Below, piece after piece: positions 7,048-13,337 of a stretch of DNA of 17,347 nucleotides; within the stretch, counting starts at the first letter, position 1; every line of letters starts with the position of its first letter. Origin of the DNA: Candidatus Bathyarchaeota archaeon. GTDB lineage: Archaea; Thermoproteota; Bathyarchaeia; 40CM-2-53-6; FEN-987. The stretch lies in NCBI GenBank assembly GCA_022865625.1, contig JALHTB010000137.1, positions 1 to 17,347 on the forward strand, read 5' to 3'. Under the pieces are notes generated by a model. It had not been told where the DNA came from, made no database searches, and saw only the letters and a list, made by a program, of their open reading frames with translations. The translations under genes and the position numbers were made by a program.

Positions 7048-8000
7048 GCCTTGGCCCTCCTGAGCAACGACCGTGCAAGTCCATACCTGTAGAATGTCCC
7101 GATCGGATCAACGACACCCTCGGCGATCTTCTGAATCTCCTCTTCGTTCTCCGAGTCAAAGTTTGACGCCAAGGCCGAAAGCATCTTCGCGCCTTGATCG
7201 AGCACACCAGGGACCGGGCCGTAGCAGCCGCGGCACGGCATGTTCGCGTCGAGGCATTGCGCACCACAACCTCCTCGTGTCGCAGGTCCCATACAGATTA
7301 CCCCTTGATCGAGTAGACACTTCTCAGTGTCAGGGAGCACCTGGTAGGTGCGCATGATCTTCTTGATCTTCCTCTCGCCCTTGACGCGTTTGCATTCATC
7401 ACAAAGTGATTTGTCTGAGGCTCCAATGACCGAGCCTTTCGGGGGAAGCTTCCCGCTGACAACAGTGTTCATCACAGCCAAGACTTGCTCGCCAACTGGT
7501 GGGCAGCCGGGAACATAGTAGTCAACGTCAACGGTCTGGTTGAGGGTTCTAACAGTATTGTAGAACTCTGGAATCGTCAGCTCTCCCTCCTTCACTTGGG
7601 ATTTGGTTTGGGGAATGATGCCATCGGGATTGTCGGTCGTGGGGGTTTCCTTGTAGACTCGTGTGAAGATCTGCTCTCGAGTGGTCGTGTTTGCGAGCGC
7701 AGGTATTCCGCCACCATATGCACAGGCTCCGAAGGCGATGAGAATCTTTGATTTCTCTCTCAGCAACTTCGCCATGTGTTCGTTCTCGGATGTCTGAATT
7801 GCACCATTGAAGAAGGAGACATCGATGCTCTTGTTCGGCATCGCTTCGACATCTGAATACTTGAAGTCGAGAGCTGCAGGCCAGAACACTATGTCAACCT
7901 TCTTGGAGATATCAACGAGGTTCATTCCCAGTTCGAGCATGGCGATTTCGCATCCGCCGCAACTGCTTGCCCAGTAGATTGCTGCCTTTGGATTGCTCAT
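7044..8000 (-). CDS. mvhG: F420-non-reducing [NiFe] hydrogenase small subunit MvhG
   Basis: Electron-transfer subunit carrying three iron-sulfur clusters between the Ni-Fe site and MvhD. In 318 residues the proximal cluster cysteines are C14 and C17 (SSCGGCE), C93 (FGACAYGG) and C166 (PGCPP). A cysteine-rich C-terminal region (C200, C203, C228, C236, C245, C249, C256, C259) supplies the medial and distal clusters. There is no twin-arginine signal, as expected for a cytosolic group 3 enzyme. Both ends overlap neighbours by 4 bases (mvhD upstream, mvhA downstream). Together with MvhA and MvhD it would form the hydrogenase module docked on HdrA. High confidence. Confidence 0.95.
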   Translation of the reverse strand: MSNPKAAIYWASSCGGCEIAMLELGMNLVDISKKVDIVFWPAALDFKYSDVEAMPNKSIDVSFFNGAIQTSENEHMAKLLREKSKILIAFGACAYGGGIPALANTTTREQIFTRVYKETPTTDNPDGIIPQTKSQVKEGELTIPEFYNTVRTLNQTVDVDYYVPGCPPVGEQVLAVMNTVVSGKLPPKGSVIGASDKSLCDECKRVKGERKIKKIMRTYQVLPDTEKCLLDQGVICMGPATRGGCGAQCLDANMPCRGCYGPVPGVLDQGAKMLSALASNFDSENEEEIQKIAEGVVDPIGTFYRYGLARSLLRRAKA

Positions 8001-8437
8001 GATGAGACCTCCTTCTTTCCATTCCAGTCTAGAGGACCAAGAGTACGCAGATTCTCCGTCATGCTCTCCACGACGCGAGCATATTTCTCACCTTCAGAGG
8101 CAGAGACCCACTCCAACCTAACGCGATCTCGTTCAATTCCAAACTGATCAAGCATCTTCTGAAGCACTCTGAATCGTCTGATAGTCTTCACGTTGCCGTT
8201 TGTGTAGTGGCAGTCACCTGGGTGGCATCCTGCGATGAGAACACCATCGGCACCTGATGCCAGAGCCTTTATGACTAGTACCGGGTCGACTCGGCCTGAG
8301 CACATTACTCGAATCGGGTTGACGTTCGGTGGGTACTTGATACGGCTTGTCCCTGCAAGGTCTGCTCCTGTGTAGGCGCACCACTTGCAGAGGAAGCCAA
8401 CGATTCTGGGCTCAAAGTTTGATTTCAATTTGCTCAT
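7997..8437 (-). CDS. mvhD: Hydrogenase/heterodisulfide reductase linker subunit MvhD (FlxD family)
   Basis: A small [2Fe-2S] protein that passes electrons from the hydrogenase to HdrA. In 146 residues the conserved cysteines are C17 and C20 (FLCKWCAYTGAD), C46 (RVMCSGRVDP), and C71 and C76 (AGCHPGDCHYTNGN), all in the arrangement typical of the family. The protein is stand-alone, not fused to HdrA as in some bacteria and archaea. No in-frame TGA read as selenocysteine is needed: both ends and all cysteines are accounted for. The start ATG follows the hdrA stop by 6 bases and is preceded by GGGAGA, which overlaps that junction. The stop overlaps the mvhG start. High confidence. Confidence 0.95.
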   Translation of the reverse strand: MSKLKSNFEPRIVGFLCKWCAYTGADLAGTSRIKYPPNVNPIRVMCSGRVDPVLVIKALASGADGVLIAGCHPGDCHYTNGNVKTIRRFRVLQKMLDQFGIERDRVRLEWVSASEGEKYARVVESMTENLRTLGPLDWNGKKEVSS

Positions 8438-8443
8438 TCTCCC

Positions 8444-10402
8444 TCAGGCGCAGATCGCCTCAACCTCAGCCAGTATCTGATCGTCAGTGAAGTTGCGTTG
8501 CGTGATTGCGCTGGACGGGCATGCGGCCACGCAGACACCGCATCCCTTGCAGAGCGCGTCATTCACAACGGAGACCTTCTTTGTCTCGTCGAAACTTATG
8601 GCGTTGTACGGACAGAGGCCGATGCAGATCTTGCATCCGGAACACTGCTTCTCATCTATGAACGCGATCGTTGGCTCCAGAGTGACTTCTTTCCTGTCGA
8701 TGAGTGAGAGAGCGTTGGCTGCTGCAGCCGCACCTTGGGCCACGCTGTCAGGGATGTCCTTGGGGCCTTGACATGCACCAGCGATGAAAATGCCATCAGA
8801 AGCCGTCGAGACTGGAGCAAGTTTTGGATGGCGCTCCAGGAAGAAGCCGTCCTTGCTTCTGCTTATCGAGAAGATTCTGCCAAGCTCGGTGGTGTCTTTC
8901 CTCGGCTCGAAGCCGACACTCAGAACAACCATGTCTACCGGGATCCTTCGCGGGATTCCGAGAAGCGTGTCCTCAACTGCTACGACCAGTTTGCCTTTCT
9001 CGGCGGGACTCTGAGCAAAATCTGTGACTTCAGCCGCTTTGCCACGTATGAAGATCGTTTCCTCTTTGAGGATGCGCTTGTAGAACTCCTCGTATCCTTT
9101 GCCGAATGCTCGGATATCGATGTAGCAGTTGTACACTTTGGCTCCTGTCTTCTCATGAACTAGATGTGCAATCTTCAGTGAATACATGCAGCAGACGCGT
9201 GAGCAGTATTCGTTGAAGTTGGTGTCGCGGCTTCCTATGCAATGGAGGATCGCTACGCTCGCAGGCATCTGGCCGTTCTTGAGTACTATCTTTCCTCCGG
9301 TCGGACCCGAAGCGTGTGAAAGCCGCTCGAATTCCAGGCTAGTGATGACGTTAGGCAACCGGCCATATCCGTACTGCTTCACTCTCGCAGCATCGAATAG
9401 ATCGAAGCCTGTTGCTATGATGGCTGCGCCTACCTGCAGGTCCACGTATTCCTCTTTCTGATCGAAATCGATGGCTCCTCTTGGACAGAATTTCACGCAG
9501 ACCTTGCAGATGCCTTTCGTGAAGAAGAGGCAATGATCCCTGTCTATGGCAGGGACATTCGGCACGGCTTGCGGAAACGGCCTATAGATCGCTTTTCTCT
9601 TTCCAAGACCGCATTCAAACTCACTTGGCACACTGATAGGGCATTTCTCAGTGCAGAGCCCGCATCCATTGCATTTGTCTTCTCGAACGTATCTGGGTCG
9701 CTTGCGTATCCGGGCGGTGAAGTTGCCGACATAGCCTGAGAACCCAGTGACATCGCTGTATGAGAGAAGTTCGATGTTCGGGTGCTGTGCCACTGAGACC
9801 ATCTTCGGGGTCAAGATGCATGCGGCGCAGTCTAGCGTTGGGAAGGTCTTGTCGAATCTCGCCATGTATCCGCCTATGGTGGGCTCCTTCTCCACGAGGT
9901 AGACTTTCTTTCCCGAGTCCGCGATCTGGAGTGCGGACTCGATGCCTGTGATGCCTCCCCCCACAATCAGAACGTTCGGGTTGACTGGGACCTTCTTGAC
10001 CTCTAGGGGTTCATGGAACCCCACACGCTTTACAGCGGCGGCAACAATCGCTTTTGCCCGCTCGGTCGCCATCTCCTTGTTCTCACTGATCCAAGAGCAC
10101 TGTTCTCGGATGTTCGCCATTTGGAACAGGAATTGGTTGAGGCCTGCTTCCTCAACTGCACGTCTGAATGTCGGCTCGTGCATCAGTGGCGAGCATGAGG
10201 CGACTACAACTCTCGTGAGGCCCAGTTCCTTGATGTCCTTCTTGATGAGTTCCTGGCCGGGGTCGGAGCACATGTACTGGTATTCTCTGGCTACAGTGAT
10301 GTCTGGCAGCCCGCTCGCGTACTCAACCACGCTCTTACAGTCTACCGTTGCTGCGATGTTTGTTCCACAACGGCAGATGTAGACGCCAATCTTCTCAGCC
10401 AT
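8444..10402 (-). CDS. hdrA: Heterodisulfide reductase subunit A, FAD- and Fe-S-containing bifurcating subunit
   Basis: The flavin subunit where electron bifurcation takes place. Order of parts in 652 residues: an N-terminal HdrA domain with C10 and C12 (ICRCGTNI); a thioredoxin-reductase-like FAD domain starting at GGGITG (148-153), with the conserved TFPTLDCAACILTPKM stretch (186-201); an inserted ferredoxin with C244/C247/C250/C254 and C291/C299/C302/C306; the second half of the flavin fold ending near DGIFIAGACQGP (536-547); and a C-terminal two-cluster ferredoxin with C587/C590/C593/C597 and C618/C621/C624/C628. Length and layout match methanogen HdrA. Its ATG abuts the hdrB stop with no gap. 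Expected to send one electron of each pair to ferredoxin and the other toward HdrC. High confidence. Confidence 0.96.
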   Translation of the reverse strand: MAEKIGVYICRCGTNIAATVDCKSVVEYASGLPDITVAREYQYMCSDPGQELIKKDIKELGLTRVVVASCSPLMHEPTFRRAVEEAGLNQFLFQMANIREQCSWISENKEMATERAKAIVAAAVKRVGFHEPLEVKKVPVNPNVLIVGGGITGIESALQIADSGKKVYLVEKEPTIGGYMARFDKTFPTLDCAACILTPKMVSVAQHPNIELLSYSDVTGFSGYVGNFTARIRKRPRYVREDKCNGCGLCTEKCPISVPSEFECGLGKRKAIYRPFPQAVPNVPAIDRDHCLFFTKGICKVCVKFCPRGAIDFDQKEEYVDLQVGAAIIATGFDLFDAARVKQYGYGRLPNVITSLEFERLSHASGPTGGKIVLKNGQMPASVAILHCIGSRDTNFNEYCSRVCCMYSLKIAHLVHEKTGAKVYNCYIDIRAFGKGYEEFYKRILKEETIFIRGKAAEVTDFAQSPAEKGKLVVAVEDTLLGIPRRIPVDMVVLSVGFEPRKDTTELGRIFSISRSKDGFFLERHPKLAPVSTASDGIFIAGACQGPKDIPDSVAQGAAAAANALSLIDRKEVTLEPTIAFIDEKQCSGCKICIGLCPYNAISFDETKKVSVVNDALCKGCGVCVAACPSSAITQRNFTDDQILAEVEAICA

Positions 10403-11290
10403 CTATTGTGCAACCTCCAGCGCCTTCAAGACGGCCTTGCTCGAGACCAGTTCTTGGTCGATCTTGAGCTGCTTTCTATTGAAGCCGAATGCTAAGCCCA
10501 TCAATTGAGTAAAGTAGAACAACGGAAACTTGAAACGGGTTCCAAACTCCTTGTTGACGCTGCCCTGATAGAGCTCAATAGTTATGTGACAAAGTGGGCA
10601 TATGGTGGCAACGCACGTCGCTTCGTTCTGAACGGCACAATCGAGAAGTGATCTCACAAGTCCCAAGGCGACCTTCTCATTAGTGGTCATGAGAATGCCT
10701 CCACAGCATTTGGCCTTCAGCGGATAGTTCACTGGTTGCGCTCCAAGCCATGTGAGAAGCGTGTCGAGCATCATCGGGAATTCCTTGTCGTCATAATCTC
10801 CTAGTGGCCTAGTGAACTGGCAACCATAGTACGGGGCTACCTTCAAACCTGAAAGTGGTCTGGTGACCTTGGCCTTGACCTCGCTCTCTCCGATGTCGTT
10901 CACGATCACATCCAAGAGATGTCTAACCTTGACGGAACCAAGGTACTGCAGATCCGCGGCTTTCAGTGCAGATCCGACTGTTCTCCTGAGTTTCGCATCT
11001 TCGCCCATGTAGTGATTCGTCTTCGTCAGATTCGTGAAACACGCAGGACAGACGACAGCGAGATCCTTCTTCTCCTTCTCAGCTATCGCGAGATTTCTCG
11101 CTGATAGAAGATGAGCCCGGAGTTCTCGGATCGACATGTAAGCTGAAGCGCCGCAACAGTTCCAGTCCTTCAGTTCTTTGAGATCGATTCCGAGCTCTTT
11201 ACAGACCAGACGCGCTGAATCGTCGTATGCGCGGTTCATGCCCTCAAGGGAACAGCCCGGATAGTAGGAGAATTCGATTCGTGACTGCAA
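10403..11290 (-). CDS. hdrB: Heterodisulfide reductase subunit B (disulfide-reducing, CCG domains)
   Basis: Catalytic subunit binding two noncubane [4Fe-4S] clusters that cleave a disulfide by homolysis. The 295-residue protein has two CCG domains. The first uses C13, C45, C46, C81 and C84; the second uses C157, C195, C196, C231 and C234. The spacing (C-x31-CC-x34-CxxC and C-x37-CC-x34-CxxC) closely follows methanogen HdrB, so both active-site clusters should form. The natural disulfide is CoM-S-S-CoB in methanogens; here it is unknown. The start is TTG at 11288-11290, two bases after the hdrC stop, with AAGGAGA inside the hdrC end about 13 bases upstream. No nearer ATG exists. High confidence in identity, moderate in the exact start. 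Confidence 0.95.
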   Translation of the reverse strand: MQSRIEFSYYPGCSLEGMNRAYDDSARLVCKELGIDLKELKDWNCCGASAYMSIRELRAHLLSARNLAIAEKEKKDLAVVCPACFTNLTKTNHYMGEDAKLRRTVGSALKAADLQYLGSVKVRHLLDVIVNDIGESEVKAKVTRPLSGLKVAPYYGCQFTRPLGDYDDKEFPMMLDTLLTWLGAQPVNYPLKAKCCGGILMTTNEKVALGLVRSLLDCAVQNEATCVATICPLCHITIELYQGSVNKEFGTRFKFPLFYFTQLMGLAFGFNRKQLKIDQELVSSKAVLKALEVAQ

Positions 11291-11292
11291 AT

Positions 11293-11910
11293 CTACACTT
11301 CATCTCCTTTCGTTCCGCCGGGATGCAGACCAGTGACGAGCGCGTCAGTCATCGCCCCGGCACACTTCTTCATCTCCGATATTCCGGCAATCCGGTGAGG
11401 AAGCAGTGGAAATCTGCCACGCATGAAGAGTTTCAGTCCCAGAGGCATCATCTTCACAGCCGCGAAAGGCCTCGTTTTCAACAGAACTTTTATCATGAGC
11501 AACGTTTCGTGTACTCTTCCATACTTGTCGACGAGATTGACGAACTCCTTAGACATCGTGGGCGCGATGGCGCCTTCTTGGACAAGTCCGAACTCGACGC
11601 CCAAACGTTTGAGCTCATACATGATGTCTGTGACTTTGATGCCAGACGGACATCTAACCGTGCAATAGTAGCATGAAGAACACAGCCAGACTGTGTTGCT
11701 CTTGAGGACTCTATCAAGCATGCCTGCTCTGAACGCTGCGAAAATCTCTCTTGGACTGTAGTCCATCGCATAGCTTGTAGGGCATGAGGCGCTACATGTT
11801 CCGCATTGAATGCACTGTTTGATCTTGTCTCCGCCTGGAATTCCGTAGACTGCGCTGAGGAACACTTCGCCGAGTTCGTGCGCCCTTCTTTCAGCGGGCT
11901 GCTCGGACAA
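11293..11910 (-). CDS. hdrC: Heterodisulfide reductase subunit C (ferredoxin-like)
   Basis: Carries two [4Fe-4S] clusters between HdrA and HdrB. In 205 residues the cluster motifs are C33/C36/C39/C43 (CIQCGTCSASCP) and C77/C80/C83/C87 (CSSCYYCTVRCP). No membrane helices are fused, so this is the soluble HdrC, not the HdrE/DsrM-linked type. It is the first gene of the cluster. The start is TTG at 11908-11910, directly after an in-frame TGA, so no longer form is possible. There is no clear ribosome binding site, while a TATA-like box about 36 bases upstream predicts a very short leader. The stop is two bases before the hdrB start. High confidence in identity. Confidence 0.95.
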   Translation of the reverse strand: MSEQPAERRAHELGEVFLSAVYGIPGGDKIKQCIQCGTCSASCPTSYAMDYSPREIFAAFRAGMLDRVLKSNTVWLCSSCYYCTVRCPSGIKVTDIMYELKRLGVEFGLVQEGAIAPTMSKEFVNLVDKYGRVHETLLMIKVLLKTRPFAAVKMMPLGLKLFMRGRFPLLPHRIAGISEMKKCAGAMTDALVTGLHPGGTKGDEV

Positions 11911-11942
11911 TCAAACCACTGGACAGACTCGGCGAGCTCTGG

Positions 11943-11949
11943 ATATATA
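11943..11949 (-). promoter_or_regulatory. TATA box of the hdrCBA-mvhDGA operon
   Basis: ATATATA (read on the - strand as GGTATATATCC with flanks) is centred about 36 bases before the hdrC TTG. That predicts transcription start near 11920 and a leader of about 10 bases. Two more TATA-like words, TATAAAG (11973-11979) and GTATATAG (11982-11989, + strand spelling), lie further upstream and could be alternative or divergent promoters. By-eye assignment. Confidence 0.55.
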
Positions 11950-12111
11950 CCTCGCCTATAGGAATTCGTGAGTATAAAGTGCGTATATAGTAGCCTGAGC
12001 GCGGAGCAACAGATTCCTACAAGACTTCTCACAATAGCACAGACACGCTGATTTTTCGTCCCACCGATCAAGTCGGATCGAGGATGCGACAAATGCTGTC
12101 ACGGCACGAGG

Positions 12112-12164
12112 CTGGGACTCGTACCAGGATTCGATGCCATATTCTCGATGGCATACTGTCCCAG
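12112..12164. other. Nested inverted repeat, possible structured RNA or operator
   Basis: Two perfect 7-bp stems nest. The outer pair is CTGGGAC (12112-12118) with GTCCCAG (12158-12164). The inner pair is ATGCCAT (12134-12140) with ATGGCAT (12148-12154), closing a 7-base loop. The internal bulge is lopsided: 15 bases on the left, 3 on the right. Nothing in the T-loop or anticodon sense supports a tRNA, and no ACA or C/D boxes are placed as in archaeal guide RNAs. It could be an upstream leader structure of the + strand gene, a terminator-like element, or a binding site for a dimeric regulator. Confidence 0.4.
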
Positions 12165-12212
12165 AACTCTTTTAGCCTCGCTTGGACTGGCGGCGTTGAG
12201 CATCATTGGCGA

Positions 12213-12234
12213 CGGCGGGGGCAAGCCCCGGCCG
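12213..12234. other. GC-rich hairpin just ahead of the glycosyltransferase reading frame
   Basis: CGGC plus GGGG (12213-12220) can pair with CCCC, a bulged G, and GCCG (12226-12234) around the loop GCAAG, giving eight G-C pairs. It ends 15 bases before the ATG at 12250. With so stable a stem it could hinder ribosome access or be part of a leader structure. No U-tract follows, so a simple terminator is unlikely. Confidence 0.35.
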
Positions 12235-12249
12235 GAAGTGACCTCTACC

Positions 12250-13281
12250 ATGTCTGAGCAAGCTGAAACAACGGAGCAGACTCCGCAACTCAAGGGTCGG
12301 AAGCCTGCATTGTTCGCATTCGTCACTCTCTGCGTCTCAGCCGTTTTGGTACTGAAGACCCCGAGCTTCTGGGCGATATTCATTCCAGAATTTGGTAGAT
12401 TGTTGCAGTACTTGATGAGCATGGACCCCCAGGCTACCCCGACTCTTCGTTCCCAAGCCGAACTCTTCCAGACCTTGGTAAGTCAGACTGCTGCAGGAGG
12501 AGAGTGGTCATCCCTTGGGATTGGATCACGTCACTTCCCATTCGAGATGAAGATCAGGAACGTCGTCATGGTTGCCATTGGAAACATATCTGTGATAATC
12601 CCCACCTTGAACGAAGAGAAGTACCTCCTGAAATGTCTCAAGTCTTTGACTCGGCAATTACAGAAAGAGAGAGCCGAAACTATCGTTGTCGACGGTGGAA
12701 GCTCCGATCGCACAGTCGAAATCGCCAAGGACTACGCGGACAATGTTCTGGTGAAGCCAGCTTTGCCGGTTGGTGCCTCACGTAATCTTGGAGCGAAACA
12801 TGCTACTGGGGAGATTCTGGCGTTCATAGATGCTGACACGATGGCGTGTGACGATTGGCTGGCAGTCATCGGCCAAACATTCGATTCCGATCCGGAAGCT
12901 GTCGGAATGACTGGCCCAACACTCCCCTTCGAAGGAACCTACCTGGATAGACTCGCCTATCATGTCGCGACAGGCTCGGCGCAACGTCTCTCATTGAAAC
13001 TCGGACATCCACACGTCGCCGGATTCAACTGTGCCTATCGAAAGGTGGCATTCTGGAATGCAGGGGGATTCGACGAGGATAGGGTGCTCTCAGAGGATGT
13101 GATGCTCAGCCTGAGAATGAGGCATCAGGGTAGAATTCTGTTCAATCCTGACATGGTCGCGCACACGTCATTGAGAAGGATCAAGAAGTATGGATATCCG
13201 TACTTGACGACGTACTACGCGATCAATGGTGCCATGATGTTGCTCTTCAACCGCACGCTTGGATATCCGCAGGTGCGATAG
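12250..13281 (+). CDS. Family 2 glycosyltransferase with N-terminal membrane-anchor extension
   Basis: The C-terminal 237 residues (from ATG 12568) are a complete GT2 enzyme: the ISVIIPTLNEEKYL opening, DGGSSDRT, the DAD metal/nucleotide motif within FIDADT, then SEDVMLSLRM, and a final hydrophobic helix (YAINGAMMLLF). Such archaeal enzymes transfer a sugar from a nucleotide donor to a lipid or protein acceptor. The same frame is open upstream without a stop. From ATG 12250 it adds 106 residues: an acidic/basic head, one likely transmembrane helix (PALFAFVTLCVSAVLVL), and a linker of doubtful coding character. Family members usually begin near 12568, where AGGA lies 8 bases upstream. So this may be a real fusion, a small membrane protein whose stop was lost, or non-coding lead. 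The ORF reaches ATG 12148, which I consider too early. Enzyme identity is good; the start is uncertain. Confidence 0.7.
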   Translation: MSEQAETTEQTPQLKGRKPALFAFVTLCVSAVLVLKTPSFWAIFIPEFGRLLQYLMSMDPQATPTLRSQAELFQTLVSQTAAGGEWSSLGIGSRHFPFEMKIRNVVMVAIGNISVIIPTLNEEKYLLKCLKSLTRQLQKERAETIVVDGGSSDRTVEIAKDYADNVLVKPALPVGASRNLGAKHATGEILAFIDADTMACDDWLAVIGQTFDSDPEAVGMTGPTLPFEGTYLDRLAYHVATGSAQRLSLKLGHPHVAGFNCAYRKVAFWNAGGFDEDRVLSEDVMLSLRMRHQGRILFNPDMVAHTSLRRIKKYGYPYLTTYYAINGAMMLLFNRTLGYPQVR

Positions 13282-13302
13282 GGTCGAGACGAATCCCATA
13301 GT

Positions 13303-13309
13303 ACTATAA
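13303..13309 (+). promoter_or_regulatory. Likely TATA box for the deacetylase gene
   Basis: ACTATAA, in a run of A/T-rich sequence, is centred about 32 bases before the TTG start at 13338. This predicts transcription start at about 13332 and an almost leaderless message. Confidence 0.5.
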
Positions 13310-13337
13310 CTTTCACCTTAGCTGGAATATCAACGAA

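Larger units (their letters stand above)
11911..12249. other. Non-coding control region between hdrC and the glycosyltransferase gene
   Basis: About 340 bases without a convincing gene, lying between divergently transcribed units. Near hdrC it holds several TATA-like words (11943-11949, 11973-11979, 11982-11989). In its middle and right part it holds two inverted-repeat structures, listed separately. The glycosyltransferase frame is open back to an ATG at 12148, but that ATG lies inside one arm of the first structure and the residues it would add look unlike protein. I looked for tRNA features and found none. Confidence 0.6.

Noticed and set aside
9942..10382. A 146-codon + strand frame inside hdrA
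   Set aside because: It is the antisense of strongly conserved HdrA sequence; its residues match no family.
7997..10402. Selenocysteine (in-frame TGA) in hdrA or mvhD, as in some methanogens
   Set aside because: Both frames read through all expected cysteine positions as Cys with normal stops at the ends.
11227..11676. A 149-codon + strand frame spanning the hdrB/hdrC junction
   Set aside because: Lies antisense to two well-supported genes with all their cluster cysteines; a shadow frame.
12100..12240. Possible tRNA or guide RNA in the gap before the glycosyltransferase
   Set aside because: No acceptor/T-arm pairing with a TTCRANY loop, no anticodon arm, and no C/D or ACA boxes at the right places; only generic inverted repeats remain.
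12099..12422. A 107-codon reading frame on the - strand opposite the glycosyltransferase lead region
   Set aside because: Composition is unlike protein, it has no start signals, and it overlaps the inverted repeats and the more protein-like + strand frame.
13190..13270. Repeated word GGATATCCG near the glycosyltransferase 3' end
   Set aside because: Only two short copies within coding sequence, both explained by codons for Gly-Tyr-Pro; likely chance.
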